A DNA stretch of 64,000 bases. It comes from Desarmillaria ectypa. Lineage: Eukaryota > Basidiomycota > Agaricomycetes > Agaricales > Physalacriaceae. Below are positions 33,891-44,617 of this stretch, piece by piece. The translations under genes and the position numbers were made by a program. Positions within the stretch are counted from its first letter, which is position 1. Each line of letters starts with the position of its first letter. The stretch is taken from positions 1,550,001 to 1,614,000 of the forward strand of contig JAUDYN010000005.1 in NCBI GenBank assembly GCA_030407005.1, given 5' to 3'. The notes below the pieces were generated by a model. It worked only from the letters and a program-made list of their open reading frames with translations, did not search any database and was not told the origin of the DNA.

Positions 33891-36800
33891 CTACGTCGAT
33901 TCTGGTGCGCCCTTGTATATAGGCTTTGGTTTAGGGCGGGGCCGAAGTTGTCCAGAGAAAGGTGCTTCGACTGTTACAACGGCTTTGCGGAATTCGGCAT
34001 CTTCACCAGAAGAAGGCTCCGATGTCTTTCTAGTACTGCTGGGTCGACCACGGCCACGGCCTCGTCCGCGCCGATGTGAAGTAGATTCATGTCCTTTCTT
34101 TCCTCTCCAACTACTTTTCGGTTTCTTCTTGATCGGCGTATCTTCTTCACTCACGCCCGAATCTGACCCCCCATAGGCCTCATCAACAGACCCAGAAGGA
34201 TCGACCCCAGCCTTTCTCTTCTTCCGAAAATCCGAGACTACCTGCTGTAAACGTTTACTGGCATATGCTTGCCTTCGCCTAGGTGCGAAAGTTCCGCTTC
34301 CCGCAGCAACATCAAAAAATCCGTTCAGGTTGCCCTGTCTATTCATTGCTGCGACCTGTAAGACACGGATGTGACACCTTATGAGTCTGCTAGCCAAATG
34401 GCCAACGTACCTGACCACGCTTTCCCATTTTCTGGATGATAGGAACGAGCAAATCATCAACTTTGCTTTGTGGCCATCCAAGCTCTTCGTGGAGAAATCT
34501 GTCAATGGCCGTGTTAAACGTTTTCAATGCATCGGTACTGAAGGAATAGGTTACCCCCGGAGCGCATCAAGATCCGGTAGACCCCATTTGAAAGGCTCAT
34601 CAGACTCATCAACGATAGGATGATAATACGCGTCCCTCTGAAAATTGAGACTCAGATATTAGTTTCAAAAAATGATAAAAAGGGCTGACCACGGCAGGGT
34701 TGGGCCATTCATTGGGGAGATACAGATCCTTGAATTTCTTCTTCTGTGAAAAATGAGGTTCAGTTGGTAAAGATAAGTGAATGCTCGTTTACTTACAAAT
34801 CGCTTGCGAAAAGTGGATTTATTATCTTCCTCCCTATCTTTGCCAGTTTGCACTTTCAGCCACCACTCTTTGAATTTATGAAGCCCGCCATCTCCCGGGA
34901 ATTCCTTCAAGAGTTCCATGGCGACGACGGGGCCAACACCAGGAAGACCATCCACATAATCACTTCCCAAAAGATACGCTAGCCTCACGAGGGTGCCCCG
35001 ATCGAGACCAAGTTCTCGGGTGAGATCGGTGCTCAGAAAACATTCAACCGTCTTTGACTGATTGAACATATTCTTGAAAACGCGCAGACCGCCGAATAGA
35101 AACACATCCGAGTCGTCCGTAATAATACCGTCCACCAGTCCCAACGCGACAAGCTCCGCGCACTGAGCTTCCGCCTCCATTGGGGCGGTAATATATGGAA
35201 TGCCGAAGAGACGCAACATCATCTACCCTCATTTCATCAGCAGAGCTCGTCCCTTCTTTCTAGAAAGCGGAAGCTGTACATACCATAATTTGGTTGACCA
35301 TCTGCTGACTGACGTCTTCTGAGTCTCGCATGGCGGCTTTACGTTGCTGATCCAAGGTCTTTATTTCATCGTCAATTTCACGGCGGACATCGTTGATATC
35401 CCTGCCTTTGACTTGTGAGACGAATCGAGCAAATTCACCTTCTTCCGCATCAGGGTCCATCTCTTGGGCGGCATCCCAGTTCTCGATGGGCGAAGATAGA
35501 CGCGACTTATTCGCAATGCCGGGAGAAGATGAACGAGACGCGTCCGAAAGCGGTTCGAACGTCTCCAAAGTGAAAGTGTTGCGGGATGTGAGGGTTGAAA
35601 GGTCGGGTTCTGGATCAACATATTCCAAGTCTTCGCTGATAGCATGATCCTCGTTGTCTACCGAAACAAGATCCTCGGCCGTATCAGGAGCAAAAAGTGG
35701 CTGATCTTGATCTTGAGATACTTGAGATTGAGATGGAGGGGAGTCCGGCAGCGACGGGTGCTCAAAAGTAGTAACCTCTTCTATATCTGAGTCATCTTTA
35801 TTGATCGACTGGGTAACGACGGGACTCCCTGTTGATAGTTGCGAAGGAGAGGGTGAACGTAGGAAATGATCAACATGCTCCACGATACCGAAGCGATCTC
35901 TGGTTGTTGCATCGCCCGTTATTTCCGTGTCTTTTCTTTCTGAGGGCCTAGAAGACAAGGGCGAATGTGTTGAAGGCGGTGTTATTGTAGGCGAAACCCG
36001 AGGTCCAGGTTGACGAGGTTGTGCGCCGGACATAAGCAGGACAGGCGTCCCAAAGGCTGGTGGTTCTTCTACACCAGGGATGGGCATTTCTGCTTTGGCT
36101 TCGGGCGCAGGGCTGATATGGGATGTAGAAAACGATGAAGTACTGTCCGAAGTTGCGGTGACAATCGGAATTGAATGTGGTCGATATTCTACTTTGGATG
36201 TGGATGCGAAGCTGTTATCCTCTATGTCGTCCATAAATGCATAGGTATCTTGCGCCGCAGAGAAGGAAGGCGGTGGCGAGGTGGATGCTGCATATCTATC
36301 ATTAAGGGTCCGCTGGATTGCTAAAGCCATTTGTTCATCTTCTGAAGCGCTATCGATGTCAAAATCGTCGTCCTGCTGGAATAGAGGTGCTTGCCGGGAC
36401 TTGACCGGCAGTTTGCTTTTCCCTGAAGATGTTCGAGTATGGCGGCCGGCTATGGCGCTCAAAGCCATTTCCCGCTGGAAGGCTCTCAGATCAGGGTCAG
36501 GCTGGGTGTTTCCTGGTCTACAAAATCAGGAAGGAAGTAAGCCTTGAGGAGTAGAGACTTACATAGAAACTTCTTCCATGTCGTCGTCATTATCCTCATC
36601 CTGGTCGTGTGCATGGTCAAGAACGATTGGCTTCTGTTTGGTTCCATCGTCCCGAATGCCAAGTATCCAGCCGCGCCCTTCCCCTTCGTTCTTGATGAGC
36701 ATATATTCCTTATTCCGCTCACTGGCAATGCGGACGGGTATGGAAATATGGGCCCTTCCTATGCTGTCTGTTGTCATGAGAAGTTGTTGAGTCAGAGTGT

Positions 36801-37795
36801 TCCTTTGCTGCAAATTCTTGATCTGCTGCTTAGAAAAGTCCAAAGGCGTAGGGGCGCTCCTTAACATTTGCTGTAATCGCGAATAAGAAGTTTGCCGAGA
36901 CTTAAGCCGTAGGTCGCCGACGATCTCGTATTGCACCTCCGTGGGAAGCTCACGAAAGGCGGGAGAAGTGACATCGAAATCTTCAGGCCGCATTTCCTCA
37001 ATGAAGGCGCACAGTTCTTCTTCAGTGGCCAGGCGGGGATCTGGTTCCACCGAACGCGTAGCTTTGGCCACTCGTCCTTCCAGATCGACTTCCGGGAGCT
37101 TGTAGGGATCATGGTCATATATCTTCTTCTTCGTTGGTGAGACCTGAGCAGAAGCGGGCGCCGAGTCTTTTCTAGGAGAGGACTTAGGCATAGACGGATC
37201 AATATCTTCGAGGTACACAGTATTTTCATCCAGCACTACCGCACCTTCAGGAGCCTTTCCTTTGGAGGATCTGGTTGACAACTCAGCCCAATCAATGCCG
37301 AATGAGAATGTATCAGCGTACCGTGCTCCTTTTACATGATTAAGAGCCTCTCTTCTCATCTGCGCAGCCAAGAGCTTTTCGGCCAATTTGGCGTGACTTG
37401 CGGCTGCACCACTCTTCTTCTTCCTGCGTTCAGTCTAAAATAATGTAACATCTATCCGAATTTTGCAAATATTTCCACTCACAAGAGTTGCTTTCTTCAA
37501 CGCTGGTGCCCCTCCATCAAAGACGAAAACAGGCTTCATGCCGTAGAAAAGAAGCTTGCATATTCGACGAAGGAAACCGAGGACATGGGCATTCGTCAAG
37601 GCGCGTCCGTCCTTAGCTCGCATGGTGGCTTGAAACTGGTAGATCCATATACTTGAATCAATAGCCATCTTCTTGCCTTCCATAGTCTCTAACCTGTATA
37701 TTATTCAGCACGACAGAATTGAAGTATAGATGAACCACATACATGACTGGCCGTCCAACAGGCATCAGGAGGTTCCACAGAGATTGTACACCCAT
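33891..37795 (-). CDS. RAD2: XPG/RAD2 nucleotide-excision-repair endonuclease
   Basis: Complement(join(33891..34355,34411..34498,34555..34637,34690..34743,34797..35222,35284..36517,36563..37434,37483..37693,37743..37795)), 1161 aa. N domain: MGVQSLWNLLMPVGRP, with catalytic acids at D30 (KKMAIDSSIW) and D77 (FVFDGGAP), the same numbers as in yeast Rad2. A long acidic disordered spacer (~690 residues) follows, with the TFIIH/XPG motif region EEELCAFIEEMRPEDFDV. The I domain (from about 791) has GIPYITAPMEAEAQCAEL, TDDSDVFLFGG and the helix-hairpin-helix LLGSDYVDGLPGVGPVVAMELL. Near the C-terminus QGNLNGFF fits the PCNA-binding PIP-box (QxxLxxFF), followed by nuclear-signal-like RKKRK. It makes the 3' incision in nucleotide excision repair. 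Confidence 0.96.
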
Positions 37796-38114
37796 TTTGA
37801 GGTAAAAACTACCTTATAATTTTCTGCAACGGTCGCATAGAGCACGGACCAAAGGACGCCGCGAGACTCAGATCACAGTCAATTGGAAAATCCTTTTCGG
37901 GGAAATGACATGGGCGCGCGGTCGGATTCGTCCGGTGCTTTCGTCCCGCCTTTCTCCCTTCAGAACCACAGTCTCGAGAACTCTTCCAAAGACGTAATGG
38001 AATTCAATCCTATATCGTCCGCAGATACGGCGAAAGGAGTAAGCTTGTTTCAAACGGCCATCGAGCGGCAGTAGCCACGATAAAACCTTTTCCTAAATTT
38101 GAACATTTTTCACC
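37796..38114. promoter_or_regulatory. Divergent promoter RAD2 / F-box-like gene
   Basis: 319 bp between two outward-facing ATGs. A short open frame at 37883-38074 lies inside but has no conserved features. GC-rich clusters near 37910-37930 (GGGCGCGCGG) may be regulatory. Confidence 0.45.
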
Positions 38115-39684
38115 ATGTAAGAAACTTCGTTTTTCTCACTGGCGAGTGTTCTAATGGCGTTGCTGTTACAGGTCGCTAGGGGGCGTCATAGAATCACTTC
38201 TACACAACAATTACTGCAATTTTCTGCACGAGGAGCAGCAGGTGCAATCTATCCTCCTCGAGACCCAGTGCCAGTTGGACATGGTCGAGAGGAAAATAGA
38301 GGCTCTCCAGGCAGTTCTTGATACTCTTCGTGACCAAAAATCTCTCTTGAAGTCGCGTATCAAGAGGCAAAAAATGGCCCTCGCTCCCATTAGGAAAATC
38401 CCCGCGGAACTCATTGCTGAAATTATCTTGCTCGCCGTCGCTGAAGCCACCGCTATATCTGCCAATGGCCAGTCATATTCTTCGGCTGTCAATATTGTGC
38501 CATTGTGGTTGAGCCACGTATGTCGCAGCTGGAGGGAGACGGCACTTTTTTTGCAACCGCTCTGGACACATTTGTATCTATCTTCCGACCAGAAATACGG
38601 AAGTGAGCTCCTGCAGACATGGCTGGACCGTTCCGGGCAGCGTGGTTTGCATTTCCATGTAAAACTCACATCCCGGCCTACTCATGGCCAGCATCACTTT
38701 GTCCAATCGTTGGTTGCCCATTCTCGCCGATGGCACACTATGCATTTGTATGCCAGCGGCAGCACCTTAGCACATTTGGGAGACATCCGGGGCCATCTTC
38801 CTCTACTCACGGATGTTAAGCTCGCCATATCAAGTCCCGAGGACATCGCAGGGAGCGTAACAGATATTTTCATAGACGCGCCTCTGCTCCGTTCCTTTCG
38901 TATCTCCAGCCAGGAGTTTTGGAGAACTGCCCCCATCTTCCAAATACCCTGGCATCAGCTCAATGCCTTCTCCGTGGATGATGCGGGTATCCATGATTGT
39001 ATAGAGTATCTGAACCAAGCACCCAACCTTGTCCAATGCCGACTACTCTCCCGCTTTGCCCCCGTTTTACCAACTGTCATGGTAGTGCACGAGCATCTTC
39101 GCAGTCTCTCACTGTGCGATTACAGACTGTTGAATCACCTTCATGCGTCACAGCTAGAAGAGCTGGAGGTGAAGTGGATGTCGCAGGAGATATATCCGAT
39201 GTACCAGGCCATCGAAGATTTTGTGGCTCGGTCTTCGAGCAATCTCACTCACTTCACTCTATGCGAGTGGAACAGGCAAGACACAGCCATTCGAGCATCC
39301 GAAATTACACCCGTGTTTCAAGTGTTGCCTAACGTCATCAGCCTAACACTTCGTAATTTCGTCTGGAATGACGATTTCTTCCCCCCATTGACCATATCTT
39401 CCAACCAGTTGATACTTTTTCCAAAGATGCAAAATCTCCATCTCGAATTGCTATTTTCCCATCTACAACCTCGTACACGATCACGTCCTGAGCGCCTTCT
39501 CGATATGATTGAGTCGAGATGCACTGTTTTCAGTGGTGTCGCCAGGCTCCATGCAGTGTTTTTGAGACTAAATCAGTCCTTGTTTGATTCCGACGGTTCT
39601 TATGACACAGATGAAGAAGAGCAGACAATTATCTATCGCATAAACACCCTGAAGGAGGCTGGAGTAAAGATAGAAATTGTATAG
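38115..39684 (+). CDS. F-box-like protein with leucine-rich tail
   Basis: Join(38115..38116,38172..39684), 504 aa. The start codon is split: AT at 38115-38116, a 55-nt intron, then G at 38172. The N-terminus is a coiled coil (SILLETQCQLDMVERKIEAL). An F-box-like motif follows at about 75-120 (APIRKIPAELIAEIILLAV, LSHVCRSWRETALFLQPLW). The rest is an irregular leucine-rich repeat-like region (VTDIFIDAPLLRSF, LEELEVKWMS). This coiled-coil plus F-box-like plus LRR layout is heavily expanded in mushrooms and is thought to recruit targets to SCF ubiquitin ligases; this copy's target is unknown. The coding part is one exon. Confidence 0.86.
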
Positions 39685-39802
39685 AGCTTAAATGCTGCGA
39701 TGACCGTTACATATGTTACGTTTGGGACTTTTCAGTACTAATGAAAGTCATTCAGTATATCAGAAGAATTACGGGTGACGTGAATATAGTACTCTAAATT
39801 CT

Positions 39803-42522
39803 CTAAATTGTAGGAAATCTACCGTTTAGTACTTGCTGGTATTCAACCCACGACCCATTGCCCATTCGCGCTGCTAATCCCCCGATCAAAGACTTGGAGC
39901 CAATCCCATCCAAGAAAGCACGGCTAGAGCATACGATCATCCCCTTCTTGCATCGTGTCAACATAACATTAACACGACGTTGATTTACGAGAAAACCGAG
40001 CTTCTTAGATCGTACGATAGAAACAATGATATAGTCGTCCTCGTTTCCTGCGAAATCTGAGCTCCGTTTGAGAATAATAATCATGCACAGCGTACCCTGA
40101 AAGGAGTCGACATTGTAACATATATCCTTCCAAGACAACATAGCGTCCTTTAGCGCCTTTTCGATGGCAGACCTCTGCGCGTCGTATGGCGTTATTACCT
40201 TGAACGATTTGCCGCGATCCTGCAGTATGTTCACAATCTTGACCACAGCATGAATTTCTTTTTCGTTCTGAACTCGAGCGTGAATGAGTCAAAACGAAGC
40301 ACTGCTAAGGCGAAGACGCACAATCCAGCTTTTACTTTTTTCCTCCTCCTGTCCGCCCGATACGTTGACAAAACGGCAGCAGATCTTCGATGATATTTTA
40401 TGGACCGTTTTGAGTTGTTTGTTATAGACATGTTCGGATATAAAATCCCCGATTGGCCTAGGTATGCGATCTGTGACCATGTGGGCACAGTCGTAGCGTA
40501 TGTAAGCAAGGAATTTCACTCACACTGGGTGTCAAGCAAGTGTATTTTCCGATGAAGGTGATGCTTTTCGAAGACACTCTTCAAATCTGGAATGTCACTC
40601 TGACCATAGGGCGGCACTACAAGTTCTGAGATAATGGCAAGTTGAGAAAAGAGACCATAAACGTACGCTGTTTGGGGTCTCCAATGAAGACCATCTTCCG
40701 CAACGAAGATGCAAATCGGTGTATCACAGGCAAATAGTCACCGACTTCAATCTGGCTTGCTTCATCGAAGATGATTGTTTGTACAGGCACTATCCGAGCG
40801 ATAGTGGACATCCTATCATTGGACAGCATACTGAGGGTGCACAGTATGATGCGTGAATCCAGAAGCTGCCTTTCCATAGCTACTCTATCGTCGACGAAAT
40901 CATCCGAACGGACAAGGTTGGGTTCTATCAATGTATACAAGTGCTCATGCCTACAGGAGCGTGATCGAGTGAAGAGTTTCAACATTCAGGGTAAGAGTCA
41001 CTCACCAGCCGTAATGGAAATCTTTCGAGACGAGAATCTTGAACCCTAAGAATTTGATCGATGCTAGCTTTTCTGCAATGTTCTTGACAGCAACGTTAGA
41101 ATGAGCCACGAGCCATAGTGTCCGATTCCGGTCAGTGGACGCGACTATACTCGTGACTGCGGCCGATATGACAGTCGTCTTCCCCGTACCTGGAGGCCCT
41201 TGAATTACGGTCACCCTATGGGCATCAAGGTTCGAAAGGATGAGATTAACTGCGCGGCGCTGAGAGTCATTCAATTCGTCTGGGAAGTTGATGGTGACTC
41301 TGCGAGTAAAAGATGATACTTTAGCCCAGAATATTTCTGACCGCGGGAACCAGAGCGCTTGGATGAACGGATGGTCGAGGATGGTAGATGACTGTTGTAG
41401 AGTGGCGAGAATGATCGTAGCTTTGGCCTGCTCAGCCTGAGTCGGCTCTTCTCTACCTATAGTGGCAACTTTGAGGGGAGCTTGGGTTGACAAGTGACCC
41501 TGAATTGTGATCGTTGCAGCGCGTCCTTCGACTCTGAGGACACGACCATAAGTAGTCTTGGGTAGACCATTCCCATCAGTGGACGAGATCTCCATGGTCT
41601 GCATGCCTGAGATCAGTGGAAGGATGTGTATAGACCAAAGTACCACCCACCTGTGCGCTCGACTTTCTGACTCGATTCTTGAATCTGGCAGAAGAAACAT
41701 TCACCTTGCCGTTCTTGTAGTCAAACTCTGCTTCCACTTCGTTGTGCGTTCTGAGAGGCTTCAAATCCGTTAGACGGTGCGCGTGTCGATTAATCCTCGC
41801 CAGAACCGTTAGGCGCTATGACAATGCATTTCAGCATGGTTCATCACATCAAAAAATGAAGTCCTTACTGCTTTATCAAAGTTCAACGTAGAGATCTTCG
41901 GAGTGTCGCTTGGGGTCGCCATGTGGTCAAGCATCGCAGCGCGGCATGCCGACCATGCTTGCAAAGCAGTGTGCTTTTCAAGTGTTTGACTGCTCTCCTC
42001 CTGCTGAAATAGAGCCGTGACGTTGTCACGATGAAGCTGGCTGTAATAGTCTTTGCCACCCAAGGCTACGAGAACTGACTGGAAGGATTGTCGGTTAGAC
42101 TGAAGATCCAATAGGTCTATGCCATTGACAATCGGCAAATCAAAGTCGTGTATGAGCGATAGAGCCACGTTGTCCATACGAAAGGCGTATTTTGGATAAG
42201 GGCTGCGGAGAACAATATATTCTAGCAAGTCCAGGGCGGGGCGCTTTGTTGAGACACCGAGATGTCTCCCTCCCTTCTTCTGTCCTGGAAAGTCGATGAT
42301 CATAACGCGCGTCAAAGATGCAAAAGCGACGGCGGAAAGGGCGCATTTTGACCCATAGACAGGCGCTATCCCCAAGTGGCCGGTGGTTGCCACCGAAGTC
42401 ATGAATTCGTGTAGTGTCGCTGCTCTCAAGGCATTCATGTTGTAGTGAGAGACAATAATTGGGGGGTGAGAAGCAGTATAGATGTTCTGTTGTAGGGTAA
42501 AATCAGGACGTTGGGTATTCAT
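39803..42522 (-). CDS. UPF1-like superfamily 1 helicase, copy A, with N-terminal exonuclease-like region
   Basis: Complement(join(39803..40047,40096..40267,40322..40470,40524..40625,40667..40950,41006..41598,41651..41815,41869..42522)), 787 aa. Residues 1-210 resemble a degenerate DEDD 3'-5' exonuclease: VMIIDF, then YAFRMDNVALSLIHDFDLP and NGIDLLDLQS, the usual arrangement around motif II, but catalytic Asp/Glu positions look lost. The helicase has GPPGTGKTT (about 407), HSNVAVKNIAEKL, FDEASQ (about 532), GDPKQ, YRIPRPIGDFI, ITPYDAQR, VDSFQGNEDDYIIVS and VMLTRCKKGM, the complete UPF1/SMUBP2/SETX set. A nucleic-acid helicase in RNA surveillance, silencing or DNA repair is plausible. It has a paralogue at 56583 with the same exon junctions. 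Its 3' end faces the F-box gene. Confidence 0.9.
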
Positions 42523-42988
42523 TCTGGAGGTGGTGTGAAGGAAGGAGAAGGGGGACAGACAACAGTGCTGTTGATCAATTTAAGAAGGGCGTCAGCCATT
42601 AGGCGCTATCCGGTGAGGCTATCAAGTGGCGCCTTTTTTTTTGTGACTCGTAGACCGGTACATGTCCTAGTCCATTCCAGAATACAAAGAATGTCGCCAT
42701 ATTGAGGTTGCATCCTTCATATTTTGCACGGAGACGGAGCTGTTTGCTTGGATTCGAAACCCCGCCTTTGTGCTCGTCGTGGTGTTAGTGTTAGTGTTGT
42801 TACCGGCACAATGTCCCAATAAGGAACGGCCGGGCCCACAGCCCTGACATGGCGAACCATGTGCTGTGTCCACGAAGGCTCGTACCGTTGTGATCACATG
42901 GTGTGTCGTCTATGCACGTGATCACCCTTTACCTGCTCTTTTTTTGCCGAGATTTCTGTTTTACCTTGACCATCGACGCCCATTCACA
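42523..42988. promoter_or_regulatory. Divergent promoter helicase A / Pam18
   Basis: 466 bp between outward-facing starts. Contains a T-run (42633-42641) and a repetitive GTGTTAGTGTTAGTGTTG stretch at 42782-42799. No gene recognised; a tRNA T-loop-like GGATTCGAAAC at 42750 has no matching stems. Confidence 0.45.
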
Positions 42989-43348
42989 ATGGCCACCCCT
43001 CTCGCATTTGGTGTCGGTGCTATCACCGCCGCCCTCGTTGGTCGCCAGCTACTGCGGAGGGCCGGACAAGGAGCAGCAGAGCAGTGGGTCAAAGGAGGGT
43101 TCAAAGCCAAGATGGATAGAAAAGAGGCTATTGCAATCCTTGGACTAAAGTGCGTCGCAGTAATTCTCTGTTCGACTTTCATTCATGGTTTTTTCTCTAG
43201 GGACGGACCGCTGCTGCGTAATAAAGTAAAAGACGCTCACCGTTATATAATGCTCGCCAATCATCCTGACAGAGGTGGCTCTCCTTATCTTGCTAGCAAG
43301 ATTAACGAGGCAAAGGATTTGCTTGACAAGACGGACGGTAGACGATGA
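42989..43348 (+). CDS. PAM18: Pam18/Tim14, J-protein of the TIM23 import motor
   Basis: Join(42989..43149,43201..43348), 102 aa. An N-terminal membrane-spanning segment ([15 protein letters not shown]) leads to a short linker and the conserved J domain: [18 protein letters not shown], then the HPD loop ([24 protein letters not shown]). Family members are small inner-membrane proteins that activate mitochondrial Hsp70 (Ssc1) at the TIM23 channel, in a complex with Pam16. The length equals that of DNAJC19. Two exons, with a phase-2 intron inside LGLK/DGP, a common position in the family. Confidence 0.95.
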   Translation: MATPLAFGVGAITAALVGRQLLRRAGQGAAEQWVKGGFKAKMDRKEAIAILGLKCVAVILCSTFIHGFFSRDGPLLRNKVKDAHRYIMLANHPDRGGSPYLASKINEAKDLLDKTDGRR

Positions 43349-43706
43349 CAGAAAGTAGCGATTTCGAAAGTAGGTTCTCCGGATTACTTATACATTCCAA
43401 AGCTAATTACTTTGTAAGCTATACTTACTTATGACTGTATAAAGTACATGTATCAATGCGTTCTCATTATCCACCTAATATGTCAATATCCACATCTCAT
43501 TTCACCGAGACGGTGTCCGCCTAGCATCCAGTTTCATTGCAGTCTCATTCCGGGTAGTCAACCGTTATTGAAGCATACTACACACCGTCTTCATAGGTAG
43601 CGAACCTACATCACCATCCGTATTCAGCACTGTACACTGCACATCAGGTCCTCCATTTGATTTTTCTGTTGCTGACTAAGCAGCGGGCGCCCTGTACTGA
43701 ACCAGC
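43349..43706. other. Spacer between Pam18 and EFM4
   Basis: Pam18 3' UTR and EFM4 promoter. AT-rich tracts at 43380-43450. No coding feature. Confidence 0.4.
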
Positions 43707-44614
43707 ATGAGTGCAGATCTACAGCCGTCGAAACTTGGTAACAAAGAACAGTAAGTCATTTGCTGCGTCTGTCCTTCTACCTCAATATCGATAAATTCGT
43801 CGCGTAGCTGGGATAGCGTTTACAAGACAGAACTAGAAAACTTCGATGAAACAGGCGACGAAGGTGAAATTTGGTATGTCGCTCTTTAATTGACTATTCT
43901 TGTTCTCCGATATGCGACAGGTTTGGTGAGGAGAGCGTGGAAAGGATGGTAGATTGGGCGGTAGAAAATGTACCGTCTTCGCTGGACCCGTCGATTCTTG
44001 AGATCGGTAGTGGCAACGGCACACTTCTTTTTGCTTTACTAGAAGCTGGATACAACGCGACAGCTCTCTGCGGTATCGATTATAGTATGGATGCCGTCCA
44101 ACTTGCACAGAAAATCTCATTGACACGGGGTGGAAAGCGTATAATTTTTGGCCAGCGCGACTTTCTCTCCGAAGATCCGCCACTGCTACCGTATATGAAT
44201 CACGAGGAACCCTCAGGCCAATGGGATCTTCTTCTCGACAAGGGAACTTATGATGCTATCGCTCTTGGACAGCGGGATGACTTAGGTCGGTCACCTGCGT
44301 ATCAGTACCCCCAGCGTGCCGCTAGGCAACTCAAAGCAGGCGGGTTCTTCCTGATAACATGTAGGTGTATGTTTACTGCAGTTCACCCAGCACTCTCATT
44401 TATCCCAAGCATGTAACTTTACCGAAGACGAGCTCAAAGCAAATTTCGTAACACCGGAGACGGGCTTTGTATACCAGTGAGCTCTGCTGTATATCTTATA
44501 AATATCATTTTGACTTAAGATATACTCGACAGTTCACGAATACAGTATCCTACATTCACATTTGGTGGTAAAAGCGGAAGTGTCTGTTCTAGCGTTGCGT
44601 TCAAAAAGGTGTAG
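43707..44614 (+). CDS. EFM4: eEF1A lysine methyltransferase EFM4/SEE1 (METTL10)
   Basis: Join(43707..43750,43808..43873,43921..44360,44410..44476,44533..44614), 232 aa. Signatures of the family: LGNKEHWDSVYKTELENF, GDEGEIWFGEES, ILEIGSGNGTLLFALLEAGY (SAM motif I), GIDYSMDAVQLA, WDLLLDKGTYDAIAL (post-I/catalytic region) and CNFTEDELK..F. Yeast Efm4 and human METTL10 trimethylate or dimethylate a lysine of eEF1A (K316/K318). The length matches. Its stop codon ends at 44614 and the convergent SGD1 stop begins at 44618, leaving only 3 bp between coding regions. Confidence 0.93.
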
Positions 44615-44617
44615 CTA

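Noticed and set aside
34500..34560. Apparent frameshift in RAD2 at the G5 run
   Set aside because: A 54-nt intron (34499-34554) with donor GTAACC and acceptor GACAG restores DALRGFLHEELGW, so no indel is needed.
42740..42790. tRNA-like T-loop GGATTCGAAAC
   Set aside because: No matching acceptor, D or anticodon stems around it.
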